A DNA stretch of 64,000 nucleotides from Pseudomonadota bacterium (GCA_021804785.1 JAJZGY010000005.1:1-64000); one strand, 5' to 3'. Positions 30,278 to 40,083 are shown, counted from the first letter of the stretch. Notes: a model not told the origin generated them from the sequence alone. A program made the numbers and translations.

Positions 30278-31501
30278 ATGGCGGAATTTCCGCGCGGCTT
30301 TCTATGGGGGACGGCCACCGCTGCCCACCAGGTCGAGGGCAACAATTACAGCAGCGATCTTTGGCTGCTGGAACATCTCCCGCAGGGACTGTTCGCGGAT
30401 CCCTCTGCCGATGCCTGCGATCATTATCACCGCTACAAATACGATATCGCATTGCTCAAGGGACTTGGCTTCAACTGCTATCGCTTCTCAATCGAATGGG
30501 CGCGGATCGAACCTGAATCCGGCAGATTTTCGCGCGCCGCCCTCGATCACTACCGGCGCATGATCGCCGAATGTCATGCGCAGGCGATCATGCCAATGGT
30601 GACATTTCATCACTTCACGGCACCACTGTGGTTCGCCATGGAAGGCGGCTGGGAAAATATACGCAGCGTCGACTGGTTCGCGCGCTACTGCGAACAGGCG
30701 ATCAAGGCCCTTGGTGACCTCATTCCCTTTGCCTGCACGATTAACGAAGCCAACATTCCGCTCATGATGACGTTGATGCGGGCAACTGGAAAGCCGAACG
30801 ATGTCATCGCGCGAAATCATCAGCTGGCGGCACAAAGAACAGGCGGCCAGCGCTTTTCGACGTTTCTGACCGGCGATGGCCAGGCCGCGACGCCACACCT
30901 GATTGCCGCCCATCGTAAGAGCTATGATGTCATTAAGGCTCACACCATCGCCAAGGTTGGCATGACACTCGCCCTCAATGAGTTTCAGGCCGCGCCTGGC
31001 GGGGAGACGCTGTGTGCGATGGCGCGCAGCCAGATCAACACACAATTTCTGGAAGCTGCACGCGGGGATGACTTCGTTGGCGTCCAGACCTATACGCGTG
31101 TGCAAATCGGTGAGAGCGGACCTCTGCCGCCAGAACACGGCGCCGAGCGCACCCAGATGGACTATGAGTTTTATCCCGAAGCCCTTGAGGCCACGCTGCG
31201 CGAAGCGGCCCGTGACGCGCAAACTCGCCTGATCGTGACCGAAAATGGCATCGGCTGCGCCGACGATCAGCGACGCATTGCTTACACCGAGCGGGCGCTC
31301 AAGGGCGTAACGCGCTGCCTGGCCGACGGGCTGCCGGTGGACGGCTATATCCACTGGTCCCTGCTCGACAATTTTGAGTGGCTTGAGGGCTACGGCCCCA
31401 CCTTCGGCCTGGTCGCCGTTGACCGCGTCACCCAGGCGCGCACTCCAAAGCCGAGCGCCTACTGGCTCGGGGCCATCGCAAGAGCAGCGCAGAGCCACTG
31501 A
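30278..31501 (+). CDS. glycoside hydrolase family 1 protein (beta-glucosidase-like)
   Basis: A 407-residue GH1 enzyme, short for the family (about 440-480). FPRGFLWGTATAAHQVEGNN, FNCYRFSIEWARIEPE and SLLDNFEWLEGYGPTFGLV are typical. TINEANIP carries the acid/base glutamate (usually TFNEP) and IVTENGIG the nucleophile glutamate. It should hydrolyse beta-glycosidic bonds with retention; the change from P to A after NE and the shorter length make substrate uncertain. GGGGAGG precedes the ATG. No signal peptide, so cytoplasmic, and the upstream porin might supply substrate. Confidence 0.9.
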   Translation: MAEFPRGFLWGTATAAHQVEGNNYSSDLWLLEHLPQGLFADPSADACDHYHRYKYDIALLKGLGFNCYRFSIEWARIEPESGRFSRAALDHYRRMIAECHAQAIMPMVTFHHFTAPLWFAMEGGWENIRSVDWFARYCEQAIKALGDLIPFACTINEANIPLMMTLMRATGKPNDVIARNHQLAAQRTGGQRFSTFLTGDGQAATPHLIAAHRKSYDVIKAHTIAKVGMTLALNEFQAAPGGETLCAMARSQINTQFLEAARGDDFVGVQTYTRVQIGESGPLPPEHGAERTQMDYEFYPEALEATLREAARDAQTRLIVTENGIGCADDQRRIAYTERALKGVTRCLADGLPVDGYIHWSLLDNFEWLEGYGPTFGLVAVDRVTQARTPKPSAYWLGAIARAAQSH

Positions 31502-31682
31502 CAGCCCCATATGACGCGCAGGGCTGACTGAGGCTCCGTCCCCGACTGAGGCCCAGCAGCACACGACTTGCCCTCCGGCCAGGGAGATGAACAAGGCTCT
31601 AGCCTCTGAGGCCATGGGGGATTATCAGAGGGTCTTCATTGTATTTCGCCGCCGCACTGCGGCCACTGTCAGAGAGGATTTC

Positions 31683-32666
31683 ATGAAAGCTCCCATCCGC
31701 GTTGCCGTAACCGGCGCCGCCGGCCAGATTGGCTATGCCCTGTTGTTTCGCATTGCCGCAGGCGACATGCTGGGACCGGATCAGCCCGTAATTCTGCACC
31801 TGCTCGAGATCACGCCGGCTCTCAAGGCGCTCGAAGGCGTGGTCATGGAACTTAACGACTGCGCCTTTCCGCTGCTGCATGGAGTGGTTGCCACCGACAA
31901 CGTTGACGTCGCCTTCAAGGACGTCAGCTATGCCCTGCTCGTCGGGGCCCGTCCCCGCGGTCCGGGAATGGAACGCAAGGATCTGCTGAGTGCCAATGGC
32001 GCCATTTTTTCGCCCCAGGGCAAGGCGCTCAACGCGCACGCCAAGCGCGACGTCAAGGTTCTGGTGGTCGGTAATCCGGCCAATACAAATGCCCTCATCG
32101 CGATGCGGAACGCCCCGGATTTGGCACCATCATGCTTCACCGCGATGCTGCGGCTTGATCATAATCGCGCCATCAGCCAGCTGGCCGCCAAAACGGGCTC
32201 GCTCAACAGTGACATCAAGAAGATCATTGTCTGGGGCAATCACTCCTCGACACAATATCCTGACCTGCATCATGCCACGGCGGCCGGCAAGCCCGCACTC
32301 AGCCTGGTCGAACGCAGCTGGTACGAGAACGACTTCATTCCAACCGTGCAGAAGCGTGGCGCAGCGGTGATCGCAGCGCGCGGGGCATCCTCAGCAGCTT
32401 CGGCTGCCTCCGCGGCGATCGATCACATGCGCTCCTGGGCCCTTGGTACCAGGGATGGCGATTGGGTTTCGATGGGCGTTCCCTCCGACGGCTCCTACGG
32501 TATCGCGCCTGGTATCATTTTCGGCTTTCCCTGCACCACAGGCGGTGGACGGTATGAAATCGTGCAGGGGCTCGACCTGAGCGCCTTCTCCAAGAGCCGG
32601 CTGGCTGAGACCGAAAAGGAACTGCGCGAAGAGAGCGCCGCCGTGAGCAGCCTCATCGGCGCCTGA
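31683..32666 (+). CDS. mdh: malate dehydrogenase (type 2, cytosolic-like)
   Basis: A 327-residue NAD-dependent malate dehydrogenase, starting [21 protein letters not shown]. Motifs are GAAGQIG (nucleotide), [23 protein letters not shown] (substrate arginines), [12 protein letters not shown] and [11 protein letters not shown] with the catalytic His. It matches the cytosolic-type MDHs also found in actinobacteria and betaproteobacteria rather than the LDH-like MDH usual in alphaproteobacteria. It is monocistronic here and not next to sucCD or sdh. The upstream in-frame extension to 31587 is unlikely to be translated. Confidence 0.93.
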   Translation: MKAPIRVAVTGAAGQIGYALLFRIAAGDMLGPDQPVILHLLEITPALKALEGVVMELNDCAFPLLHGVVATDNVDVAFKDVSYALLVGARPRGPGMERKDLLSANGAIFSPQGKALNAHAKRDVKVLVVGNPANTNALIAMRNAPDLAPSCFTAMLRLDHNRAISQLAAKTGSLNSDIKKIIVWGNHSSTQYPDLHHATAAGKPALSLVERSWYENDFIPTVQKRGAAVIAARGASSAASAASAAIDHMRSWALGTRDGDWVSMGVPSDGSYGIAPGIIFGFPCTTGGGRYEIVQGLDLSAFSKSRLAETEKELREESAAVSSLIGA

Positions 32667-32681
32667 GACACGGGCATGCAG

Positions 32682-33055
32682 TCAGGCGGTTGCGATCCCG
32701 AACGCCACCGCCCCCTGCTCCCGCCCCAGTTCGCGGAAGCCATAATGGTGATAGCATGCGCCGGCGCGGGTATTTCTGGCCCCAGCAATGAGGTGCAAGC
32801 CCGGTGCCCCCTCCTCTGCTGCCACGGCGCGGACGTGGACAATCAGCTGACGACCAAAACCTCGGCCCTGCAGGCGAGGCAGCAGGCTGATATGCAGATG
32901 CGCAGGAAAGGATGCCGTCAGCGCGGACGGGGTTAGCTGCGGCGCATGAATCTGTCGCAGCCGCACGGACTCGGTCGCACTGCCCGTCGTCAGCGACAGC
33001 GGATAACGGCGTTGCAGACCTGGCCACCAGCAGATGGTGCAGACCCGCTCCATTC
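32682..33055 (-). pseudogene. GNAT acetyltransferase, N-terminally truncated
   Basis: The C-terminal 120 or so residues of a GNAT acetyltransferase. WWPGLQRRYP, FPAHLHISLLPRLQGRGFGR (the acetyl-CoA loop) and GARNTRAGACYHHYGF match the family, but the first half of the domain, with strands 1-3, is absent. The frame continues upstream into AT-rich DNA (33056-33164) with no similarity to any GNAT. The cut lies where base composition changes, so it was probably made by insertion of the island to its right. An ATG at about 33053 could give a partial protein with no catalytic role. Confidence 0.7.
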
Positions 33056-33350
33056 TTTTGGACTTGTATAAGTAATTGCAATTTATACGAAATTTTCCGC
33101 GTTTTTTGCCTGTGTAGGAATTGTGCAGAAGTATTTTGGGATTCAGCGTCTTCCTGCCCAGCAATGCGATTCGTTTTTCGGCCGTGAAATGCGAGCTAAC
33201 GTCAGCTCCAAGAAAATGCCCGCCGCTTATCGACTGCGCCCGACGCCATCGAACATCGTGGGCTCGGCATAACGCCCGGCGACGGTGGCTCCGGCCTTCG
33301 GCCTCGCGTCCTCGACAAGCGGGAACATGACCAATTCGCGATTCGGTGAT

Positions 33351-35873
33351 TCAAACAGGTCCAGACCTCTTACGGAACCGTGGCCGCACGTCGCAATCAA
33401 ACTCCTTGACCGTAAACCTGTCAGATGGTCGCTCCGGCATGATCTTTTCGCCATTGTGATCTAGGCGCGCGTCAAAAACGACGAGGTAGCCGAGGCTTGT
33501 ATTTTTGTTCTCCAAGTAATGTAAAACCTGTTCCTCGCCGGACGCAGCGTATGGCGCGGAGTACCGGAAGCCGCACATCTTCAGCTCTACCACCAGCACA
33601 AGCGCGCCCATAAGTTGCACATAGATATCGATGCGGCCTGCGCCCGTTTTGATCTCCTCGAACACGTTGATGCGCTCGCCGAATTTGCCCTTTAGGTATG
33701 TGTGAAGCAAATTCTGGGCGTAGCTTTCGGGGCTTGGTATCCATTCGTAATCTTCATCGTCTTTCTTATTCCAGAACGTCATGCGTTTGTCGGCCTTCAC
33801 AAAGGCGCAGAATTCCAAAAGCGCCCGCTCAAACATCTCGCTCGTGATCGGTGCATCGGGAGGCGATTCGTCTTTGGCCTGAATGATCGTGCCACCCGAC
33901 TGAAGGGCCTCTTCCCGATATTGAAGCGCCAATTCTTTGATTTTTGGACTGCTGGCGGCAAGATTTGCCGCCTTGGTCAGCACCGTTACCGCCTCGCTCA
34001 GGTTGCCGGATTCTTTGATCGCATTGCCGAGGTTCATCATAAGCCCCGGCATCTCGCCAAAACGCTCAATCTCGTGCCGGAGGAGGATCACAACATCCCC
34101 CCACTTTTTCTGCTTCACGAGAACGTTTAGTAGCGCGTCTCTCGCAGGCCAATCAATCGGGCTGGCGGCGACAATCTTCCGTAGCCAGAGTTCTGCTCGA
34201 TTAAGCTCTCCCAATTTGAAGAGCTGCTGAACCATCGCATGCCGCGCGGGCGCCATAGCACCCTCGGATAGGCCGTGCTGTGCCTGTTCGTTCAGGCAGG
34301 CTTCCAGCTTCTGAATCCGTTGCGTGTCGCTGAGATCAGGGGTAAGCGTCGCCTGCATCGTCTGCACCCCGGCGATCACCTCGTAATTTTTGGCGACCTT
34401 TGCCTCGGCAAGAATGGCCTCGGCCTCGGCGGCGTCAAAGTTATTTGATAGCGCAACCAGTCGATTTGCGAGCTTGAAGTGCGGATGGTTGTTCAGTTCG
34501 GTCAGGGTATCGGCTTCAGTGCCAGCCGCGTTTGCTTCCTCTCCGCGACCCAGCGCCTTTAGTTCTTGTTGGAGGAGATAGAGCGAGCTGATTAGCTCGG
34601 CCTCAGCACCTTGAAGGTCCCGTCTCAACTCAACCGCCTTTTGGATATCCTCCAATGCGTGTTTGTGATCGCCGAGCATCGATAGACGGTTGGCTCTTAT
34701 GTGGAAAAGCCCCGCGCGTAGGTCTCTGTTCTGCAAGCCCTCCTGCATAGTGAGCGCTTCAACCTCATTTAGGACGTTGATCGCTTGTTGCGGACTTTTG
34801 TACATCTGGGCCTTCATCAGCCCCATCAGGCTCCGACCCGCTTCAGGCTTGTTTCCTGCTTCTAGAAAGGCATCAGCCGAATTACGTGCGGCTTGCGCCA
34901 TCTCGGGATCGGACGGGGCAAGTATCATGGAGAGGTTTCGCCACGCCCAAGCGCGGCTCTCCGGCGCGAGAGTCTCCGGTGTTTTCAGCAGCCGACGAAA
35001 TATCGTCATCGCCGTTTCGACCTGCCCACTTATGGCTGCGCCGTAGGCGATAATCATTTCCAGATCGGCCTTTTGAACATCCGTTAGGCCCGGCTTTTCT
35101 CTCAGCACGACTTCCGCTTGCTCAGCGGCGATATCCATCCGCTTGAGCTGGTGCGCGACGACCATCAGGTGCTCACGGACAGATAACTTCCGCGTTGCGT
35201 CCAGCCCGTTCAATTCTATGGCCGACAGCGCGTTCAATAGCGCCTCATTCGGCGGGTAACCGAATTGTCCGTCCTTAGATGCCGCCTCCATTTCCTCGGC
35301 AGCTTTTAGATGGTCCCCCAAAGCGGTCGCCGCGCTGATCTTTTCCGCGACCTTTGAGGGAATGCTCGCAAACATCTCCGAAAGCGCTTTGTGCATATCA
35401 GCGGCGAGATTGTCGGGGCCTGTCGCATAGGGATGCGTCGGCTTGCCGGTAGAGATGATCCGGCCGGTATTCATATCGATGGTCAGTTCAAGCTGGAAGT
35501 CACCATCCGGTAAGTCTTTCGTCGTAAGACCACGCTCCTCGATTGACTTCCTAATATCAGCGACAATTTCTTCGAGCGGCTTCTGTCCGCTGGTCTTGGT
35601 TTTCAGATAAGTGGGGTCAATGAGATGCTTTAGCCGTTGCAGCGCATCGTCGCTGCTGGTCTCCAACTTAGCATCGGCACCGCCGGATTCGGTTTTTGTA
35701 AGGGTCAGCCTGCCGAGCATGACTTTATCGCCCGCGCTGTCCTCGAAGATCGCCAGGCGCTTGTGAGGCAGCGCCGGCTTATCTTGCTCGTTTTGATCCG
35801 GTTCCGACATCTCGGTGAGCGGTGTTGCGGCGTCGTCCGGCTGATCAAAAGTATCGCTCATGGATTGTCCCAT
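33351..35873 (-). CDS. TPR-repeat protein with C-terminal PD-(D/E)XK nuclease domain
   Basis: About 840 residues from ATG 35873 (or 828 from 35861). Residues of about 60-190 form an uncharacterised N-terminal region. Residues of about 190-660 are helical repeats of TPR type (for example ALEDIQKAVELRRDLQGAEA, ALLNVLVKQKKWGDVVILLR). The last 150 residues hold a PD-(D/E)XK-like fold: GAGRIDIY (Asp749), VLVVELKM (Glu763, Lys765) and EEQVLHYL (Gln782), numbered from 35873. A nuclease coupled to a TPR sensor resembles anti-phage effectors, but I recognise no named system. It is divergent from abiEi and shares its 235-base control region. Confidence 0.7.
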   Translation of the reverse strand: MGQSMSDTFDQPDDAATPLTEMSEPDQNEQDKPALPHKRLAIFEDSAGDKVMLGRLTLTKTESGGADAKLETSSDDALQRLKHLIDPTYLKTKTSGQKPLEEIVADIRKSIEERGLTTKDLPDGDFQLELTIDMNTGRIISTGKPTHPYATGPDNLAADMHKALSEMFASIPSKVAEKISAATALGDHLKAAEEMEAASKDGQFGYPPNEALLNALSAIELNGLDATRKLSVREHLMVVAHQLKRMDIAAEQAEVVLREKPGLTDVQKADLEMIIAYGAAISGQVETAMTIFRRLLKTPETLAPESRAWAWRNLSMILAPSDPEMAQAARNSADAFLEAGNKPEAGRSLMGLMKAQMYKSPQQAINVLNEVEALTMQEGLQNRDLRAGLFHIRANRLSMLGDHKHALEDIQKAVELRRDLQGAEAELISSLYLLQQELKALGRGEEANAAGTEADTLTELNNHPHFKLANRLVALSNNFDAAEAEAILAEAKVAKNYEVIAGVQTMQATLTPDLSDTQRIQKLEACLNEQAQHGLSEGAMAPARHAMVQQLFKLGELNRAELWLRKIVAASPIDWPARDALLNVLVKQKKWGDVVILLRHEIERFGEMPGLMMNLGNAIKESGNLSEAVTVLTKAANLAASSPKIKELALQYREEALQSGGTIIQAKDESPPDAPITSEMFERALLEFCAFVKADKRMTFWNKKDDEDYEWIPSPESYAQNLLHTYLKGKFGERINVFEEIKTGAGRIDIYVQLMGALVLVVELKMCGFRYSAPYAASGEEQVLHYLENKNTSLGYLVVFDARLDHNGEKIMPERPSDRFTVKEFDCDVRPRFRKRSGPV

Positions 35874-35996
35874 GTGCCCCAGGGTCCCGCGCAGTGTCGC
35901 GTCTGTTCGCTCGCTCCCTTGATGATTGAGGTAGCCGCGCCAGCCCTCAGGGTGATGCTGCTGACACGCCAAGGACCTCTATTTTGTATTTTTAGG

Positions 35997-36100
35997 CACA
36001 AAACCAGACGATTTCCTTTGTTTCGATACATTAAATGTTGACAGATTTCAACGCCTAAGGCATTCTATAACACAAAACAAAGGCTTGCATGAGGTTTTGT
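35997..36100 (+). promoter_or_regulatory. ACAAAAC repeats in the nuclease-abiE divergent region
   Basis: ACAAAAC (36072-36078) and GTTTTGT (36094-36100) form an inverted repeat directly upstream of the abiEi ATG at 36108. A third copy, CACAAAAC, lies at 35997-36004 close to the nuclease gene. AbiEi proteins are known to repress their own operon through inverted repeats, so the pair is a plausible operator. Control of the nuclease gene by the third copy is conjecture. TTGACA at 36038-36043 is a -35 candidate, with TTCTAT or TATAAC downstream but poor spacing. Confidence 0.45.
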
Positions 36101-36107
36101 TACACGA

Positions 36108-36977
36108 ATGACCATAACATTTCCCATCCGCTCCCTTTCGCCGCAAGAAAGCCGCGTCGTCCTCACCCTGACGGAGCGCGGGCGCCGTGAAGTGGCGCGG
36201 GAGGATATTATCAAGCTTCTGTCAGTAAGCCCGGAATCCGCAGATCATGTGATCCGGTCCCTGCGTCGCAAAGGCTGGCTCCAGCAGGCAAGCTGGGGGA
36301 AGTACCTCCTGATTCCCCCCGATCAAGGGCCGGAAGCACTGGGCGAAGGCAATCTACTGGCGCTCGCCAGCCGCATCGCCGAGCCCCATCCCTATTATCT
36401 GGGCTACGGAACGGCCGCCGCCCACTACGGCCTGACCACGCAGCATCGCAACACCATCTGGATAGTCACGCCTGCGCGCCTGCGCGACCGGCGTCTGAAC
36501 GATTCAGACGTCCGGATCGTCAATCCGGTGCCGCGAAAGTTCTTTGGGTTCGGCCCTGTCGATGTACTCGGCTACACCGTCAAAATGTCGGACATCGAAA
36601 AGACGGCAATCGATTGTATCGACCGGCCGGACCTGTGCGGCGGCATTGGCGAAGCCGCCACAATTCTTGCAGCGGCAAGCCGCCGCTGCGACTGGAGCAA
36701 GGTTGCTTCCTACCTGCAACGGATCGCCTCAAATCCGCTCACACAAAGATGCGGATGGATCGCTGATTATGTCGGCGCAGAAATCCCTGATGACGCGCGC
36801 GCGCAAATACTCCAGCTCGCAAGCAAGAGCCGCAAAGCCTTCCTCGGCCCTAAGAAAGCTCCGACGGGCGCGATTGGCTATGACGAAAAATGGCATCTTA
36901 CTGTAAACGTGACGCCAGCGGAGATGCACGGCAGCGCAGGTCTCGGCCGCAAACAAAGCATCCGGAAGGACACGTAG
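36108..36977 (+). CDS. abiEi: AbiEi-family antitoxin
   Basis: A 289-residue antitoxin of the AbiE type IV toxin-antitoxin system. The N-terminal winged helix covers about residues 10-70 (SPESADHVIRSLRRKGWLQQ, then GKYLLIPP). The C-terminal antitoxin part includes YYLGYGTAAAHYGLTTQ, VDVLGYTVKMSDIEKTAIDCI and GIGEAATILAAA. In type IV systems the antitoxin blocks the toxin without binding it and represses the promoter. It is one base from abiEii (stop TAG, then ATG at 36979). Length fits the longer AbiEi forms. It appears intact. Confidence 0.9.
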   Translation: MTITFPIRSLSPQESRVVLTLTERGRREVAREDIIKLLSVSPESADHVIRSLRRKGWLQQASWGKYLLIPPDQGPEALGEGNLLALASRIAEPHPYYLGYGTAAAHYGLTTQHRNTIWIVTPARLRDRRLNDSDVRIVNPVPRKFFGFGPVDVLGYTVKMSDIEKTAIDCIDRPDLCGGIGEAATILAAASRRCDWSKVASYLQRIASNPLTQRCGWIADYVGAEIPDDARAQILQLASKSRKAFLGPKKAPTGAIGYDEKWHLTVNVTPAEMHGSAGLGRKQSIRKDT

Positions 36978-36978
36978 G

Positions 36979-37878
36979 ATGCTGACGCGCCCCCAAGTCC
37001 AGCGTTACGCTGCCGAATCCGGGCTCCGCGACATCATGATCGCGGAGAAGGAAGTCATCCTCACCTTTCTCCTCCAGCTACTGTCCGAGCGCGGAATTCT
37101 CGACCGGCTCGCTTTCAAGGGCGGCACCTGCCTGAGAAAAATGATCATCGGAAGCCAGGGGCGCTTTTCCACCGATCTCGATTTCACGTCCTTGCAGGAA
37201 CACGACCATGAAGACGTGATCCTGGAGATGATGCAGGCATTCACCGAACCGTTTCACGGCATACAATTCGCCATCCCGGACAACAGCTACTATGAAACGC
37301 AAGACGGTCTGTCCTGGGGCGTTAATCCCACCTACGTCCACGACTGGAACCCTGGCGGGCAGAGCGAAGTAAAGCTCCAGATCAGCCGCCGCGAGACGCC
37401 GACGCTCGGCCCTGAACGGCGGCCTCAATGCGCGCAGAGCTATTTTCAGCGCCTGCCATTCACGCCGGTCGATATCAACTGCCTTGCGTTCCCCGAAATC
37501 ATCGCTGAAAAAATCCGCGCCTGTTATCAGCGCAACAAGGCGCGCGACATCTACGATCTCGGTATGTTTGCCACACGCCCGCTCAATCAGCCGCTTGTCC
37601 GTCGCCTTGTCGTCCTGAAACTCTGGCAAGCGAAAGACAGCTTCGACCCCGTCCGGCTCATGACAAAATTCGCGGACGGCCAGGCATTTGACTGGGACGA
37701 TCTCGGACAGCTTGTCCGCCGCACGCAGGTCATCAATCGTGAAAAAATCATCGCCGATTGCATCAGCGGCTTCGGGTTCCTCGCTGCTCTCACGCCAGAC
37801 GAACAGATGCTGGCGAATGATCCTTACCAACGGGAGCGCGTCTTGCAGGAAAAACTGCAAGCCGATCTGCCTCAATGA
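36979..37878 (+). CDS. abiEii: AbiEii nucleotidyltransferase toxin
   Basis: A 299-residue DNA polymerase beta-like nucleotidyltransferase (PF08843). FKGGTCLRK (about residues 47-54) is the GG(S/T) loop and FSTDLDF carries the metal-binding Asp66 and Asp68. EIIAEKIRACYQRNKARDIYDL is the conserved C-terminal block. AbiEii-type toxins add nucleotides to tRNA 3' ends or use GTP and cause growth arrest and abortive phage infection. All named motifs are present, so the toxin is probably functional. It lies between abiEi and the truncated HNH-NTPase gene in a likely defence island. Confidence 0.93.
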   Translation: MLTRPQVQRYAAESGLRDIMIAEKEVILTFLLQLLSERGILDRLAFKGGTCLRKMIIGSQGRFSTDLDFTSLQEHDHEDVILEMMQAFTEPFHGIQFAIPDNSYYETQDGLSWGVNPTYVHDWNPGGQSEVKLQISRRETPTLGPERRPQCAQSYFQRLPFTPVDINCLAFPEIIAEKIRACYQRNKARDIYDLGMFATRPLNQPLVRRLVVLKLWQAKDSFDPVRLMTKFADGQAFDWDDLGQLVRRTQVINREKIIADCISGFGFLAALTPDEQMLANDPYQRERVLQEKLQADLPQ

Positions 37879-37969
37879 CCAACGATGCAAACCCTAGCCA
37901 CCCATCGGAACCCACATGCCTGATGCCGCCGCGTCTGGTGGGCGGAAAATCTCAACAGGCTGCGTCCTA

Positions 37970-38800
37970 ATGGCCAAGAACAGAGACGAATTCACGCCCG
38001 CGACCAAGCGGATCATCGAGAGGCAGGCGCGCGGCCATTGCTCCAATCCGGCATGCCGCCGCCTAACGCACGCCGCCACGTCCGATGGTCACGGCGAAAT
38101 TAACATCGGGGAAGCGGCGCACATTTGCGCCGCCGCACCGGGTGGGCCGCGCTACGACGACAGCATGGCGCCCGAAGAGCGGCGTTCCCCCGAAAACGGC
38201 ATCTGGCTTTGTGATGTCCATGCGCGCGCCGTGGACGCGAAGGATTCGAAATTCACAGTCGAAATGCTGCGCGACTGGAAAAAGCAGACTAACAGGGACT
38301 CGTGGCACAGCATCATGCACAACGTCCCCTTTGGACCGGGGATGCAAGCGCCGACGCCCGACGAATTGAGAGATCGGCTGCGCGCAGCGGCAACGGCCGA
38401 TCTGGCGGTATTCCGGCGAACAGAAAAATGGCCCGGCACGACTGTCGCGCTGACGCTCAAGGTTGATCATGTGGATGAGGCCCTGAGCACGCGCGCGCTC
38501 GCGAATGCCGTCACCACGCTCGATGACCTTATCCTTGTCGCGCCGCCAGGCATGGGAAAGACGACCACGCTCTTTCAGGTCGCCGAAGGCGTGTCGGAGA
38601 TCGGGAACGGCACGCCGCTCATCGTGCCGCTCGGCGATTGGGCCACCGATGGCGACGCACTGCTCACCTCCATCTTGAAGCGCCCCGCGTTTACCGGGGT
38701 TTCGGAGACCGACTTCCGCGCCGTCGCGAGGAGAGGCAAACTGCAACCAGTTTGGCCTAGATTTCAGGAGTTTTCCTCGAGTACCTTACCAGCGAGATAG
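37970..38800 (+). pseudogene. HNH-like and STAND/NACHT-like NTPase, truncated
   Basis: About 276 residues from ATG 37970. Residues 1-120 have an HNH-type zinc-finger nuclease layout: CSNPACRRLTH, INIGEAAHICAA, ENGIWLCDVHARAVDAKD. A linker follows, then Walker A at APPGMGKTTTLF (about residues 200-210). STAND and NACHT proteins continue for several hundred residues with Walker B, sensor motifs and repeats. Here the frame runs into the antisense of folC at 38764, with similarity ending near 38735. So the ATPase is cut and cannot hydrolyse normally, although the HNH part could still be made. An anti-phage origin is inferred. Confidence 0.7.
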
Positions 38801-40083
38801 AGCGAGCCACAGATCAGGATGCGCGGCGCACTCTGTCCCTCGGCGATCCGCGCAAGTGCAGTAACCTGCAGCAAGGCATCCTCGAGATCGTCGGCAGGGC
38901 TGGCGTCGAGCCCGACTCTGCGGGCGACATCATAGAGTTCTCCCGCACCCATGCTGGCCTCAGCGCCCACGATCCCCACCGTCACCACATGACGGACCAG
39001 GCCACGAAATGCTGCAAGAAAACCGGCTGCATCCTTCGTTCTGAGCATGCCACAAATCAGATACAGGGGCTTGGAGCTCTTTTCCTCAAAATCGGCGAGA
39101 GCGCGGGCAATGGCACGGGCGCAATGTGGATTATGTCCACCGTCCAGCCACACCTCCGCACCGTCAGGCGCGGCCGCGACAAGCGGACCGCGAACCAGAC
39201 GCTGCAGCCGCGCCGGCCATTCAACGCCGCGCAGTCCGATCTCAACCGCAGCATCCCTACCCCAGCCCCGGCCCGCGTGACGCAGCGCGGCGATGGCGGT
39301 GGCGGCATTTTCGATCTGATGGGCGCCACTGAGCCGCGGCAGCGGCAGATCGAGCAAACCACGTTGATCCTGGTAGACCATGCGGCCATGTTCCTGATGG
39401 GCGAAAAAATCCTGCCCAAATACATAAAGAGGCGCACTGAGGGCATCGGCGGTGCGGGCGATGACATCGCGCGGTACATCATCCTGATTGCCGACCACAA
39501 GAGGTACCCCACTCTTGATGATTCCGGCCTTTTCGGCCGCAATGCCGGCGATCGACTCGCCGAGAAATTCGGCATGATCAATGCCGATGGGGGTAATGAC
39601 GGTCATGGCCGGGCGCACCACCACATTGGTCGCATCGTAGCGTCCACCCAACCCCACTTCGAGCACCAGGGCATCGGCGGCCACCCGCGAAAATGCGAGA
39701 AATGCCGCGGCCGTCGTGATTTCAAAAAAGGTTATGGGTTCGTCCTGATTGGCACGCTCGCATTCATCCAGCACCGCAACCAGATCGGCTTCCGAAATCA
39801 ACTGCCCGGCGATGCGGATACGTTCATGAAAATGCACGAGATGGGGCGAGCTATAGACATGAACCGTGAGCCCCTGTGCCTCGAGCATGGCGCGCGCAAA
39901 GGCACAGGTAGACCCTTTGCCATTTGTTCCGGCGACATGAATGACGGGCGGTAGCGCCTGCTCGGGATGACCGAGGCGGGCTAGCAACCGTTCGATGCGG
40001 CCAAGGACCAGGTCGATCCGCTTGGGATGCAGACTGAGCAGCCGCGTGAGGATTTCAGAACTCGGAGGCCGCTCAGTGATCAT
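38764..40083 (-). CDS. folC: bifunctional dihydrofolate / folylpolyglutamate synthase
   Basis: A 439-residue Mur-ligase-like enzyme that adds glutamate to dihydropteroate and folates. [12 protein letters not shown] is the ATP P-loop, [13 protein letters not shown] and [12 protein letters not shown] are conserved motifs. Its start overlaps the accD stop by four bases, as usual in alphaproteobacterial trpFBA-accD-folC clusters. Its stop sits at the edge of the defence island, and the last residues (AGKVLEENS) look intact. Confidence 0.95.
   Translation of the reverse strand: MITERPPSSEILTRLLSLHPKRIDLVLGRIERLLARLGHPEQALPPVIHVAGTNGKGSTCAFARAMLEAQGLTVHVYSSPHLVHFHERIRIAGQLISEADLVAVLDECERANQDEPITFFEITTAAAFLAFSRVAADALVLEVGLGGRYDATNVVVRPAMTVITPIGIDHAEFLGESIAGIAAEKAGIIKSGVPLVVGNQDDVPRDVIARTADALSAPLYVFGQDFFAHQEHGRMVYQDQRGLLDLPLPRLSGAHQIENAATAIAALRHAGRGWGRDAAVEIGLRGVEWPARLQRLVRGPLVAAAPDGAEVWLDGGHNPHCARAIARALADFEEKSSKPLYLICGMLRTKDAAGFLAAFRGLVRHVVTVGIVGAEASMGAGELYDVARRVGLDASPADDLEDALLQVTALARIAEGQSAPRILICGSLYLAGKVLEENS

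Noticed and set aside
38989-39954. 321-codon plus-strand frame inside folC
   Set aside because: Antisense to a well-conserved FolC, with no family similarity.
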